Assembly: GCA_017405115.1 (NCBI GenBank)
Contig: JAFRBA010000056.1
Location: 94,059 to 158,058, forward strand
Source: Kiritimatiellia bacterium
Lineage (GTDB): Bacteria > Verrucomicrobiota > Kiritimatiellia > RFP12 > UBA1067
Reading direction: 5' to 3'
DNA: 64,000 nucleotides
Part shown: positions 41,793-50,692 of the stretch, in pieces
Layout: every line of letters begins with the position of its first letter
How positions within the stretch are numbered: the first letter of the stretch is position 1
The notes under the pieces: generated by a model
What the model was told of the DNA's origin: nothing
The model's database searches: none
What the model saw: only the letters and a program-made list of their open reading frames with translations
Program-made: the position numbers and the translations under genes

Positions 41793-42223
41793 CGGCAACG
41801 CGCAGACAGGCCCGCGAATGGGCTGTTCAGATGCTCGTCGCGGCGGACTTGAACCCCCCGGACGACGTCCCGGCCTTCATGGCCGCATACTGGAACCAGG
41901 TGCTCGACCTCGACGACTCCGACGGAGGGCCCGTCGTGCCGCCGCGTCCGCTGAAGGAATTCGCCGAGGAAAGGGTCGTCGGCGTCCTCGCTTCGCTGAA
42001 GGAGATAGACGACGCGCTGGTCGGCCTCCTGGACAGGTGGGACCTCTATCGGCTGGGCACCGTGGAGCGTGTCGTGCTGCGCATGGGCATATGGGAGATG
42101 AAGTACACCGATGTTCCCAAGCCGGTTGTCATAAACGAGGCCATAGACCTTTCGAACTGGTTTTCCTCCCCACGTTCGCGCACGCTCGTAAACGGTGTCC
42201 TCGACAGGTTCGCCAAGAGGTGA
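41789..42223 (+). CDS. nusB: Transcription antitermination factor NusB
   Basis: This 144-residue all-helical protein works with NusE (S10) in rRNA transcription antitermination. Family features include the N-terminal RRQAREWAVQML, ERVVLRMGIWEM, VVINEAIDLSNWF and the ending NGVLDRFAKR. The start overlaps the metX-metW stop (ATGA), and its own stop overlaps the GTG of ribD (GTGA). In many genomes nusB lies next to riboflavin genes, as here. Confidence 0.92.
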   Translation: MTATRRQAREWAVQMLVAADLNPPDDVPAFMAAYWNQVLDLDDSDGGPVVPPRPLKEFAEERVVGVLASLKEIDDALVGLLDRWDLYRLGTVERVVLRMGIWEMKYTDVPKPVVINEAIDLSNWFSSPRSRTLVNGVLDRFAKR

Positions 42224-43281
42224 GAAACGAGTCGGAGTTCATGTTCCGCGCTCTCGAGCTGGCGCGTCGCGGGCTGGGCCACACGCGCCCCAACCCCCCC
42301 GTGGGCGCGGTGGTCGTCCGAAACGGCAGGATCATAGGCGAGGGCTGGCACAGGCGCGCCGGCACGGACCATGCCGAGGTTGCCGCAATAGGGAACGCCC
42401 TGCGGAAGTCCGAAGCCCTCGGCTCCTCGACGCTCTACGTAACTCTTGAGCCGTGCTCGAAGCCGGGGCGCGTCGGCGCATGCACGGACGCAATCGTCGA
42501 GGCGGGAATCGGCCATGTCGTCTACGCGGTTCCCGATCCCAATTCAAAGAACCGCGGCAAGGCGAAGCGCGCCCTTGCCAAATGCGGCGTTTCGTGCGAG
42601 TGCTGGGCGCACGACAAGGCTGCGATGAACCGCGACACGAACGACGAGGAGCTGCTCCGCAGGCAGGCGGCGGTTTCTTCAGCCCGCAGGATCATAGCGC
42701 CGTTCGCCAAGCACGTGGCTACCGGGCTGCCGTATGTCGTCGTGAAGATCGCGATGTCGCTTGACGGAAGGACATGTGACAGCAAAGGCAATGCGAAGTG
42801 GATTTCGTCCGCCGGATCGCGCCGGATGACGGGCTGGATGCGAAGCGAAGTCGATGCTATCATGGTGGGTGCGGAGACCGTTCGCCGCGACAATCCGTCG
42901 CTCCTCTGCCATCAGAAGAGGAACGACGACCTCGTCCGCGTCGTCGTGTCGAAGAGCGGACGACTTCCGAAGAATGCGCAGGTGTTCGCCGACGGAGCGC
43001 CGAATGCAACGCTCGTCTTCGACGACGCTAAGAAGGCGCTCGTCGAGCTCGGCAAGCGCGGCATCACGTCCGTACTATGCGAGGGAGGCCTCGCGCTTGC
43101 GAGGTCGCTGGCGGACCAAGGACTTGTCGACGAGTGGCTCACCGTCCTCGCGCCGGTTGTGATCGGATCGCGTCCTATTTCCAGAGCGACGCGCTTCAAA
43201 GCCGGCAGCTACGGCCTCAGCGACCCGAATGTAGGCGACGTCGTCAGCACGTGCAGCCGGAACGGCGTCTGCGCATTCTGA
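42220..43281 (+). CDS. ribD: Riboflavin biosynthesis deaminase/reductase RibD
   Basis: This 353-residue bifunctional enzyme performs the deamination and reduction of the pyrimidine intermediate in riboflavin synthesis. The deaminase half has NPPVGAVVV, the zinc site HAEVAAI and EPCSKPGRVGAC (His-His of the usual CSHHGR is replaced by Lys-Pro). The reductase half from about residue 155 has VVVKIAMSLDGRTCD, AIMVGAETVRRDNPSLL and a late CEGGLALARSL. GTG 42220 gives MRNESEFMFRALELA, the usual spacing from start to the ALELA helix. ATG 42241 is an alternative. No other riboflavin gene follows. It ends facing the AraC gene. Confidence 0.92.
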   Translation: MRNESEFMFRALELARRGLGHTRPNPPVGAVVVRNGRIIGEGWHRRAGTDHAEVAAIGNALRKSEALGSSTLYVTLEPCSKPGRVGACTDAIVEAGIGHVVYAVPDPNSKNRGKAKRALAKCGVSCECWAHDKAAMNRDTNDEELLRRQAAVSSARRIIAPFAKHVATGLPYVVVKIAMSLDGRTCDSKGNAKWISSAGSRRMTGWMRSEVDAIMVGAETVRRDNPSLLCHQKRNDDLVRVVVSKSGRLPKNAQVFADGAPNATLVFDDAKKALVELGKRGITSVLCEGGLALARSLADQGLVDEWLTVLAPVVIGSRPISRATRFKAGSYGLSDPNVGDVVSTCSRNGVCAF

Positions 43282-43341
43282 CGCTGTGTCCGCATGTTGA
43301 TGTGAGCACAAGTGTCAATTGCGTTTTGTGGGCAGTCGTAG

Positions 43342-44223
43342 TCAACTGGTGCTTTTAAGCTGCCGCCAGCGCATGGGTGTGAGGCCGGTCATCTTCTTGA
43401 AGAGGCGGCAGAAGTGGGCGGGGTCGCCCAGTCCGCAGATTTTTGCGATTTCAGCGGCGGTCTGCGACGACTCGGAAAGAAGTTCCTTGGCTTTGTCGAT
43501 GCGGATGCCGCGCAGGTATTCGCCGGGGGTCTGCCCGGTGTAGTCCTTGAACAGAGAGAGCAGCCGAACGCGCGAGTAGCCTACGAATGACATCAGATCG
43601 TCGATATTGATGCTGTTCGCGATGTTCTTCAGAAGCCATTTCTTCGCTTCCTCGATGATTTCGCGGGAGGCCTTGACCGGCGTCCGCTCCGTCGGCGATT
43701 CGCACTCGCATAGAAGCTGGCAGACGAGAAGCCTGGTTTTCGGGATGTTGAAGTCGGGACGCCCTGCCTTGTGGCGGCAGATGAGCTTCCACAAGCTTGT
43801 CGTGGCCATCTTCTGCATTGGCGACAAACTGAGCCTTGTGCCTTGCAGCTCAAGAAGTCTGTCGTAGACGAGCTTGTACTCTGCCGGTGTCAGTGCTCCG
43901 GCCCGCATGCCGTGCATACTTCGCTTCAGGTGCAGGCTGAATCTGTTGCCGGGCGCATCTATCGCGTCGCGGAGCCGGTGCCATGTGCGGGGCGGTATGC
44001 ACACGAATGAGTTGCCGTCCACGTCGACCGGCTTGGCATCCCTGAATTCGTAGTGGAAATTGCCGCGTATAGGAAAGATAACCTCTATCTCGTCGTGTTC
44101 ATGCCAGTCCAGAGGCCTGGCGGCCGGATAGTCGTTGATGGACACAGAGCTCAGCCAGTCGAGCCGCAGTTCCTTCCCCTTGATCAGGCATGTGTAGTGC
44201 GGAAGTCGGTTTCTTCTTTTCAT
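43342..44223 (-). CDS. AraC family transcriptional regulator
   Basis: This 293-residue DNA-binding regulator has an N-terminal cupin-like sensor half (WHEHDEIEVIFPIRGNFHYEF, CIPPRTWHRL) and a C-terminal pair of helix-turn-helix motifs (NSINIDDLMSFVGYSRVRLLSLFKDYTGQTP and TAAEIAKICGLGDPAHFCRLFKKMTGLTP). The sensor type usually binds a small sugar or related ligand. It is divergent from the long glycan-type operon beginning at 44401, which it probably controls. ATG 44223 gives MKRRNRLPHY. A longer frame to 44262 would run through the promoter region. Confidence 0.9.
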   Translation of the reverse strand: MKRRNRLPHYTCLIKGKELRLDWLSSVSINDYPAARPLDWHEHDEIEVIFPIRGNFHYEFRDAKPVDVDGNSFVCIPPRTWHRLRDAIDAPGNRFSLHLKRSMHGMRAGALTPAEYKLVYDRLLELQGTRLSLSPMQKMATTSLWKLICRHKAGRPDFNIPKTRLLVCQLLCECESPTERTPVKASREIIEEAKKWLLKNIANSINIDDLMSFVGYSRVRLLSLFKDYTGQTPGEYLRGIRIDKAKELLSESSQTAAEIAKICGLGDPAHFCRLFKKMTGLTPMRWRQLKSTS

Positions 44224-44233
44224 GGCGCAGAGG

Positions 44234-44263
44234 ATTGTATCATATTGTCTTTTAGTATACAAT
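44234..44263. promoter_or_regulatory. Inverted repeat ATTGTAT-N16-ATACAAT in the divergent promoter
   Basis: Two perfect 7-base half-sites lie just upstream of the AraC gene and overlap its likely promoter (TTGTAT, 17 bases, TACAAT on the minus strand). They may be an operator for the AraC protein or a second regulator. Confidence 0.45.
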
Positions 44264-44294
44264 ACGAAAAGTCAATGAATCGCGCGGCGGGATT

Positions 44295-44303
44295 TGGTAT
44301 AAT
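44295..44303 (+). promoter_or_regulatory. Extended -10 TGGTATAAT of the 44401-58567 operon
   Basis: Exact copy of the shared box, about 100 bases before the first start codon. The lack of a recognisable -35 fits dependence on an activator such as the divergent AraC protein. Confidence 0.6.
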
Positions 44304-44358
44304 TCGCGGCAAAGATGAACTACCCACAATACGACCTGCAAAACAAGCAAGGGAACTG

Positions 44359-44398
44359 CCAAGCCGATGTGTCAGTTGCCGGCATTGCCCCGGCTTGG
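44359..44398 (+). promoter_or_regulatory. Leader hairpin CCAAGCCG / CGGCTTGG ending at the start codon
   Basis: An 8-base perfect stem (44359-44366 with 44391-44398) encloses a 24-base loop that itself contains the palindrome TGCCGGCA. The 3' arm ends two bases before ATG 44401, in the ribosome-binding region, so it could control translation of the operon's first gene. Confidence 0.45.
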
Positions 44399-44400
44399 TG

Positions 44401-45462
44401 ATGATCATGGAGACTCGGCGACAGTTCCTTTTGGATGCGGCAACCCTTGGCGCGGGCCTTGCCTTCGGTGCCGCGCCGGCAGCATGCCGCAAACCGCTGC
44501 TCCGGGTCGGGATCGCAAGCGATCTCCATATTCGTCGGAGCGCAAGCGTCGACACGGGGAAGGACAACTGGAGCTCGGACCGATTCGAGAGGGTCCTCTC
44601 TGTCTACAGGGACCTCGGTGCAGATGCGATCATGGTGCCGGGCGACATCGCCGACTGGGGCCTCGTCTCGCAGCTCGTCGAGGCGGGGCTCGCATGGGAC
44701 CGCGTCTTCCCCGGCGGGCGTGGACTTGGAGGAAAGAAAGTCGAGAAGCTCTTCATCTACGGCAATCATGACTATTTCCCCGCGTTCCGCTTTTCCGAGA
44801 AGCCGCTCGTGAAGAAGTATCTTGGGCTTGATGCCGAGTCCGCCCGCTGCGCATACGCGAAGACGGACGGCATTTCAAACGACTACGCAAAGGCATGGGA
44901 GACGGCTTTCCACGAACCATGGACGCCGACATTCGCGAAGACCGTCAACGGCTTCACGTTCTTCGGCGCGAACTGGGGCAGCGAAGGAAAGTCCCTGGCG
45001 AAGCTTGTCGGGGAGATGGCGCCGACGCTTGATTCCAGCAGACCGTTCTTCATCTTCCAGCATCGTGCCTTCTCCGGGACATGCTGGTCGGACTGTGGGA
45101 TTTCGCCGCGAGCGCTTGACGCGGACGACGGTTCGACCACGGCCGTCCTGAGGAAGTACCCGAACGCATTCGCCTTCTCGGGGCACAATCACTACACGCT
45201 GGCGGACCGCGGCGAGTTCTGGGGCGGACCGTTCGCGGCGTTTGGCTGCTCGTCGCTTCGCTTCCTCGCCAAGGTGCCGCCGCCCGGCGGCTGGCCGAAG
45301 GGCACGGAGTTCTGGGACAGCCATATCCCGAAGGCCTACCAGTCGCTATTCCTGTCCGTCTACGACGACGAGGTCGTCGTAGAGGCGCATGAATGGCGTG
45401 ATGGATCGGCCGATCGCCTGGATGTCGTGCCCGCCTGGCACATACGACGAACTGTCTCTTGA
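44401..45462 (+). CDS. Tat-exported metallophosphoesterase-like protein
   Basis: This 353-residue protein is first in the operon. The N-terminus has a twin-arginine signal (ETRRQFLLDAATLGAGLAFG, then AAC). The mature part is a calcineurin-like phosphoesterase: VGIASDLHIR, MVPGDIADWG, IYGNHDYFPAF, a later His in FIFQHRAFSG and FSGHNHYTL. The metal-binding Asp and His residues appear intact. It should act outside the cytoplasm on a phosphoester. A second Tat-exported member is at 61185. ATG 44401 and 44407 are both possible. There is no good ribosome site, and the leader hairpin covers the region. Confidence 0.82.
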   Translation: MIMETRRQFLLDAATLGAGLAFGAAPAACRKPLLRVGIASDLHIRRSASVDTGKDNWSSDRFERVLSVYRDLGADAIMVPGDIADWGLVSQLVEAGLAWDRVFPGGRGLGGKKVEKLFIYGNHDYFPAFRFSEKPLVKKYLGLDAESARCAYAKTDGISNDYAKAWETAFHEPWTPTFAKTVNGFTFFGANWGSEGKSLAKLVGEMAPTLDSSRPFFIFQHRAFSGTCWSDCGISPRALDADDGSTTAVLRKYPNAFAFSGHNHYTLADRGEFWGGPFAAFGCSSLRFLAKVPPPGGWPKGTEFWDSHIPKAYQSLFLSVYDDEVVVEAHEWRDGSADRLDVVPAWHIRRTVS

Positions 45463-45496
45463 TTGTACATTTAACATGCAAAACAAGGAGGATCAC

Positions 45497-46582
45497 ATGG
45501 AGTTGTCACGCCGTAATTTCATTTCTGGCTGCACGTCCGCCGCCGTCGCCACCGCAGGGCTCGCCGTCCGCGCTGATTCCGCGGTTGCGCCAGCCGTCCG
45601 CAAGGAGGGTTTCCGCTGGGGCATCTACCAGCAGCTGGGCTCGCACATGTGGAATACCGCCGTCAAGGTCCCGCTGGCCGAGAACGGACACTACTGCGGC
45701 GAGACGACGCTCATAGACGACGGCTCGTGGGAGCGCCGAATGGCGAAAGCCGCCGAATGCGGCATGAACATGATGAGCATCGATCTCGCGGAGGGCCTCG
45801 TCTATCCGAGCCATCCAGAGCTGGCGGTCCAGGGGTCTCGATCGGCGGAGTGGATGAACGCTCGGGTGCGCAAGCTGCGCGATCTTGGCATCGAGGCGAT
45901 TCCGTGCCTCAACTTCTCAACGGCGCACCATTTCTGGCTCGGCGCCTGGTCGCGCCGCGTCGCGACGCCGGAATACTACAAGACCGTTGCCGAGCTTCTG
46001 GCGGACGCCTACGACATATTCGAGAAGCCGTCGATCATGGGAATGGGCATGGACGAGGAGAATCCCGACAACACGGCCAAGTGCGTGCATTGCCTGCGCC
46101 GGCAGGGCGACCTGCTGTGGCATGACATCGACTTCTACGCCAGGACAATCTCGAAGCTCGGCGCCCGTCCGAGCATGTCGGCAGATTACGTCTGGTGGCG
46201 GCGCGAAGACTACCTGAAGCACGTCTCCAAGGAGATCATCCAGGACAACTGGTACTACGGCGTCAACTTCGACTACCTGAACATGAAGCGTCCGCGCCGG
46301 ACGTATGTGGAGGCGTATCTGTGGCTCAACGAGGCCGGCTACGACCAGATGCCCGGATGCGGCAACTACCTCGAGTGGTACGACAAGGAGGACGGCCTCA
46401 AGGAGAATGTCCTCAACGTTCCGCGCACGATCGAGTTTGCGCTCAAGCACATCGATTCGCGGCATCTGCTGGGCATCCGCTGCTCGTGCTGGAGCGGGAC
46501 GAGCCCGCGGGGCGACAAGAGCTGGTTCGACGCCTGCGACCAGTTCGCGCGGGCAAAGAACAGCGTCACCCGCAACTCATAA
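45497..46582 (+). CDS. Tat-exported TIM-barrel-like protein, probable glycoside-active family
   Basis: This 361-residue protein has a twin-arginine-type signal (SRRNFISGCTSAAVATAGLA). The mature part has the rhythm of a beta/alpha barrel: FRWGIYQQLGSHMW, MNMMSIDLAEGLVY, IEAIPCLNFSTAHHFWLG, MGMGMDEENPD, SMSADYVWW, YGVNFDYLN, GIRCSCWSGTSP. Acidic residues in MDEEN and MSADYVWW are candidates for catalysis. I cannot name the GH family. Similar Tat-exported barrels are common in PVC bacteria beside glycan-degrading genes. It starts after a strong AAGGAGG and is 13 bases from the next gene in the same operon. Confidence 0.6.
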   Translation: MELSRRNFISGCTSAAVATAGLAVRADSAVAPAVRKEGFRWGIYQQLGSHMWNTAVKVPLAENGHYCGETTLIDDGSWERRMAKAAECGMNMMSIDLAEGLVYPSHPELAVQGSRSAEWMNARVRKLRDLGIEAIPCLNFSTAHHFWLGAWSRRVATPEYYKTVAELLADAYDIFEKPSIMGMGMDEENPDNTAKCVHCLRRQGDLLWHDIDFYARTISKLGARPSMSADYVWWRREDYLKHVSKEIIQDNWYYGVNFDYLNMKRPRRTYVEAYLWLNEAGYDQMPGCGNYLEWYDKEDGLKENVLNVPRTIEFALKHIDSRHLLGIRCSCWSGTSPRGDKSWFDACDQFARAKNSVTRNS

Positions 46583-46594
46583 GGAAAGTGGACA

Positions 46595-49345
46595 ATGAAA
46601 AAGCTGATTGCTTGGCTGGTTCTCCTGGCGGCGACTGCGGGTCTGCGCGCCGCCGAATGGCAGAACGACGACGGAGTCGTCAAGACGTGGAACGCCGGCA
46701 GGTTCCTGCCGCCGGAGTACCGGCGCGGCTTAGACGGATTCGAGGACGTCGTCGTGCTGCCCAACACGCAGCTCGCAGACGTCGAGGTGGTGTCGTCCCA
46801 GGCGAACGCCAACAACTGGACGAGCGCCGACATCCGGACCGACTGGTTCCGCAGGACGCTCTTCCCATATTGCGTCACGCAGACTTCCGGAACGGAGGTC
46901 AACATGCTCATGATGAACAGTCCGACATGGCCGTCGAGCTACAATCCCGGCTCGACGGCCGAAGTGCAGCTGTTCCTCTACCAGAAGGGGGATGACGTCT
47001 GCGCGACCGTCGGCGCGGCGCGATATGTGTTCTACTACAACTTCTGCGGCATCGACATCCTGACCGACCCGTTTGTCTCTGCCAACTACCAAGTAAATTC
47101 GCTGTCGATTGCCGGCGCGGGCGACGGATCCGGCTTCGGAATCGACCAGCTGACGTTTTCGGTCAAGCCGTCGAAGGGCAAGAAGACCGTGGCTGCAGCC
47201 GAAACGATCGCGGCCGGCGAGGCGCTGTTCGTGGGAACTAATGTCGCGCTGACGGTCGATGTAGCCCAGATGATTGCGACGCCAAAGACGCTGGACCAGT
47301 CGGTTGCCTTTGGCCCGGGAGCGGAAATCGCCTACCAGGGCTTCAACCGGGCGACGACAACCATAGACTCGGGCTTTTCCGGACACGGCGCGTCGGTGAC
47401 ATTCCGGGCGGACCTTTCGCCAATCGACACGGACCCGACGGGACTCGTCATCGATCCAGTCCGCATCCCGAACGTCAGGCTTTCCGAAATCACGGGTGCG
47501 ACCGTGGCGAAAGGCAAGAAATATCCGCGCGGCGGCGACAACTATATGGACGACGCGAACTGGGTGAACGATGTCACAGTATGCCATTTCCGCAAGAACT
47601 TCGACGGCACCAGCGCCTCCTTCCAGGCGCAGTACATGCAGGGTGCTGTTCGGTGCGTCATCGTCACGATGACCCAGGATGGAGACGACGTTGTCTGCAG
47701 CTACGCGGCTCGGACATGCGGCGAAGTGGATATCGGCTTTGACTTTGAAAGTGCCGGGCGTGGCTGGATTACACCTGCACCTACAACACTGAACATCTGG
47801 CATGAGGAGTGGGCAGAGCCAGGCAACACACAGCTCTTTCTTGGTTTGCGCGGCATACGGCTGCTGCGGGACGACCGCTTTGCGATGGGAGAGGAGAAAT
47901 ACAATTCGCCGAGGATCCGCAACGTCAAGCTGGCGGATGTCACCAACATCGCGTGCGCACAGGGCAGGGTCGTTACCGGGTCCGGGAACATCACCTATCC
48001 GCTGACCTGCTTCTGGAACAAGACGGACTCCGCCATCAAATGCCAGATCCAGTTCCCGCAGGGGAATTACACCCGGTGCGTGAAGGTCACTGCGACGCAG
48101 AGCGGAGACGACATCGCGCTGAGCTATCTGGGATATACCGCAGAATGCGCGGTAGGCGAATATGCCTTCGACGGCACTTTGGCTGAGACCCGGTTCAGCA
48201 TCGCAGGCGAGACCGGAATCGGTCTGGGCGTGATCGGTCTGTGGCTCGAGATCGACCCGGCGACGGCCGCTGCGAAGCGTCCGCTGCTGATCAGCGCGGC
48301 GACGGCGGCGACGAATGAGATGTACATGTCCGACATGAACGTCGACGGCGACGTGTCGCTGACGCTGTCGGGCGACAGCCGGGATTTCGTGAAGATCCTG
48401 CCGGACGGAGCGTGGCTGAACGTGACGAACGGCGCGGAGCTCGTCATTTATCATTCAAACGGACGCAACATGCAGGGCTGGTATCTTGACCACAGCTGCG
48501 GCTTCCGGATTGCCAATGGCTCGACAATGATTCTGGAGGAGACGCCGGCACCGCTCGACAATTTCATGCCCATAGAGCTCAACGGCGGCGAACTGCGAAT
48601 CGGCGGCGTTGCTCCGACGGCGGGCGACTTCAACTGCTACATGCAGAACCTGACGTTCCGCGGCGGGGTGATGACTGGCAAGAGGCCGGTGGTCGGCTAT
48701 AACACGAGCGGCAGGTGGTTCATCCGCGGCACGACGCCGTCCACCTGCGAAACTGGCGTAAGGCTTCAGGGTGAAACCCGAGCCGCCGCCGGAATCGGCC
48801 CTCGGCATTTCAATCTGGTTGTCGAGGACGTGACGGGCGATGCGGATGTTGACTTCACGATGTCCGGCGCGATCGGCAACTCTACTACGCCAAACGGTTC
48901 GGGAATCGTCAAGAAAGGCCCCGGGACGGCACTGCTCTCGGCCGCAAACACGTATGACGGCGAGACGCGCATAGAGGAGGGCGTATTGCGCTTTGGCGTC
49001 AGCGATGCCGTCCTGGCAACGAACGTCGTCCGTATGACCGGCGGCACTCTTTCGCTTGCGGCCGGGACGGCGACGACGCTGTCCGCGCTGGCGTTTGCGG
49101 ATGCGGCGGAGGCGACAATAGACTTCGGTGATGGTGCGACGCTCGTGCTTACGGAGGGGTTTGACTGCACCGGCCTCAGGCGGCTCAACTTCACTGGCGC
49201 GTTCACCGAGAATTCCGTGCGCATTTCCGCGACATGTCCGCCGTCGGCCTTCTCAAGGGTGCGATTCGGCAATCTGCACGTGATGCAGAACGACAGCGGC
49301 TACCTTGTTCCGTATACGCCTGGCATGAGCCTCATCTTCCGGTAG
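46595..49345 (+). CDS. Large secreted repeat protein with autotransporter-type PATR repeat
   Basis: This 916-residue protein has a Sec signal (KKLIAWLVLLAATAGLRA). It contains at least two copies of a ~150-residue beta-rich unit, recognisable by RIPNVRLSEITGATVAKGKKY / RIRNVKLADVTNIACAQGRVV and VTMTQDGDDVVCSY / VTATQSGDDIALSY. A weaker first copy starts near LPNTQLADVEVVSS. Toward the C-terminus GSGIVKKGPGTALLSAANTYDG is a PATR (autotransporter-associated) repeat, implying a beta-helix stalk. No beta-barrel or PEP-CTERM tail was seen, so surface attachment is uncertain. It probably binds or processes a polysaccharide, given its place among hydrolases. Confidence 0.65.
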   Translation: MKKLIAWLVLLAATAGLRAAEWQNDDGVVKTWNAGRFLPPEYRRGLDGFEDVVVLPNTQLADVEVVSSQANANNWTSADIRTDWFRRTLFPYCVTQTSGTEVNMLMMNSPTWPSSYNPGSTAEVQLFLYQKGDDVCATVGAARYVFYYNFCGIDILTDPFVSANYQVNSLSIAGAGDGSGFGIDQLTFSVKPSKGKKTVAAAETIAAGEALFVGTNVALTVDVAQMIATPKTLDQSVAFGPGAEIAYQGFNRATTTIDSGFSGHGASVTFRADLSPIDTDPTGLVIDPVRIPNVRLSEITGATVAKGKKYPRGGDNYMDDANWVNDVTVCHFRKNFDGTSASFQAQYMQGAVRCVIVTMTQDGDDVVCSYAARTCGEVDIGFDFESAGRGWITPAPTTLNIWHEEWAEPGNTQLFLGLRGIRLLRDDRFAMGEEKYNSPRIRNVKLADVTNIACAQGRVVTGSGNITYPLTCFWNKTDSAIKCQIQFPQGNYTRCVKVTATQSGDDIALSYLGYTAECAVGEYAFDGTLAETRFSIAGETGIGLGVIGLWLEIDPATAAAKRPLLISAATAATNEMYMSDMNVDGDVSLTLSGDSRDFVKILPDGAWLNVTNGAELVIYHSNGRNMQGWYLDHSCGFRIANGSTMILEETPAPLDNFMPIELNGGELRIGGVAPTAGDFNCYMQNLTFRGGVMTGKRPVVGYNTSGRWFIRGTTPSTCETGVRLQGETRAAAGIGPRHFNLVVEDVTGDADVDFTMSGAIGNSTTPNGSGIVKKGPGTALLSAANTYDGETRIEEGVLRFGVSDAVLATNVVRMTGGTLSLAAGTATTLSALAFADAAEATIDFGDGATLVLTEGFDCTGLRRLNFTGAFTENSVRISATCPPSAFSRVRFGNLHVMQNDSGYLVPYTPGMSLIFR

Positions 49346-49349
49346 GAAA

Positions 49350-50672
49350 ATGAACAATCGAATCAAAGCGAAGCGAGCGCTTCTGTCCGGCCTTTGCTGC
49401 GTCTTTGTCGCTTTGGCGGTGCCGGCGCTCGACTTCAGGGTCGCCCGCAGTCACGCGGACTGTCTCTACAGGTGCGGCGAGACTGCCGTCTTCACCGTCA
49501 CGGCGTACGAGACGAACGACGTGCCTGCGACGTCCGGAACGGTCGCGTGGACGCTTGACGGATTCGAGCCGGGCAAGATTGTCGCCTCCGGCACGATCGA
49601 CCTGGCGCAGAAGAACCCCTTCGTCATCTCCGGCTCCCGCTCGACGCCGGGATTCCTCAAGATACTGTTGACGGCAGACGGGTACAGTCCTCGCTGGAAC
49701 GTGGCCGGATGGTCGGTCGGCTACGAACCGCTGATGATTCGCAAGGCGGCACCGACGCCGGATGACTTCGACGCGTTCTGGGCCGGGGCCCGCGCCCGCC
49801 TGGCGCGCGAGGTGCCTCTCGACGTCCGTCTGACGCCGTATCCGGAGAAGAGCACGGCGGACTACGACTACAGCCGCATTTCGTTCGCGACGTTCGGCCG
49901 GCGCATCTACGGGTTTCTCTCGGTGCCGAAGGACAGGTCGCGGCGATACCCCGCGCGCGTGCAGGTGGCATCGGCCGGGTGGGGCAGCTGGACGAACTTC
50001 CAGCCAGGCATGAAGGGGAGGGTTCTTCTGTGGCTGAGCGTATATCCGTTCGAGCCTTCCTGGGAATGGGAGACGGACGGTTCGACGGCGAAGTACCAGG
50101 CGATGAACAGGGAGTGCCGCGCGAAGTGGGGCTATGGCGACTACGCGAACGCGGGCTTCTCCGGTTCTCGCGAAGATCCGTTCTTCTACAGCGTCGTCCT
50201 CGGCATCGACCGCGCGGTCGACTGGCTGGCGCAGCATCCCGCCGTCGACGCCTCCGACATGACGTATCAGGGCGGTTCGCAGTCCGGCGGGCTTGGGCTG
50301 TATCTGCTCGGGCTCAACCATCGATTCCGCAAGGGCGTGACGACCGTCCCGGCGCTTACAGACGTGATGGGATACCGGCTTGGCCGCGTGAGCGGCTGGC
50401 CGACGCCGTGGGAAAGCGCAAACACGCCGGAGCGCAAGGCGCGCGTCGACGCTAACCTGCCGTACTACGACGCGGCGAACTTCGCTTCGCGAGTGACGTG
50501 CCCCATTCGGCTGTCGGTCGGCTTCCGCGACAAGATATGTCCGCCGCCGTGCGTCTACGCCGCATACAACGAGATCAAGTCCGAGAAAGACATCTACAAT
50601 GCCGTCGACAGCGGCCATGGAATGCCGGACAAGATGCACTCCGGCTTCGCGCGTTGGTTGTCGGAAAAATAA
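49350..50672 (+). CDS. Secreted CE7-type acetyl-xylan esterase family protein
   Basis: This 440-residue protein has a Sec signal (ALLSGLCCVFVALAVPA). It has an N-terminal beta domain of about 110 residues (CLYRCGETAVFTVTAYE) and then an AXE1/CE7 alpha/beta-hydrolase. The catalytic set is visible: nucleophile Ser in QGGSQSGGL, Asp in SVGFRDKICPP and His in SGHGMPDK. The block PTPDDFDAFWAGARARL opens the family domain. CE7 enzymes remove acetyl esters from sugars, which would help the glycosidases in the same operon. It begins four bases after the repeat-protein gene. Confidence 0.85.
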   Translation: MNNRIKAKRALLSGLCCVFVALAVPALDFRVARSHADCLYRCGETAVFTVTAYETNDVPATSGTVAWTLDGFEPGKIVASGTIDLAQKNPFVISGSRSTPGFLKILLTADGYSPRWNVAGWSVGYEPLMIRKAAPTPDDFDAFWAGARARLAREVPLDVRLTPYPEKSTADYDYSRISFATFGRRIYGFLSVPKDRSRRYPARVQVASAGWGSWTNFQPGMKGRVLLWLSVYPFEPSWEWETDGSTAKYQAMNRECRAKWGYGDYANAGFSGSREDPFFYSVVLGIDRAVDWLAQHPAVDASDMTYQGGSQSGGLGLYLLGLNHRFRKGVTTVPALTDVMGYRLGRVSGWPTPWESANTPERKARVDANLPYYDAANFASRVTCPIRLSVGFRDKICPPPCVYAAYNEIKSEKDIYNAVDSGHGMPDKMHSGFARWLSEK

Positions 50673-50692
50673 TCTGAGAGAGGAGTGTTGGA

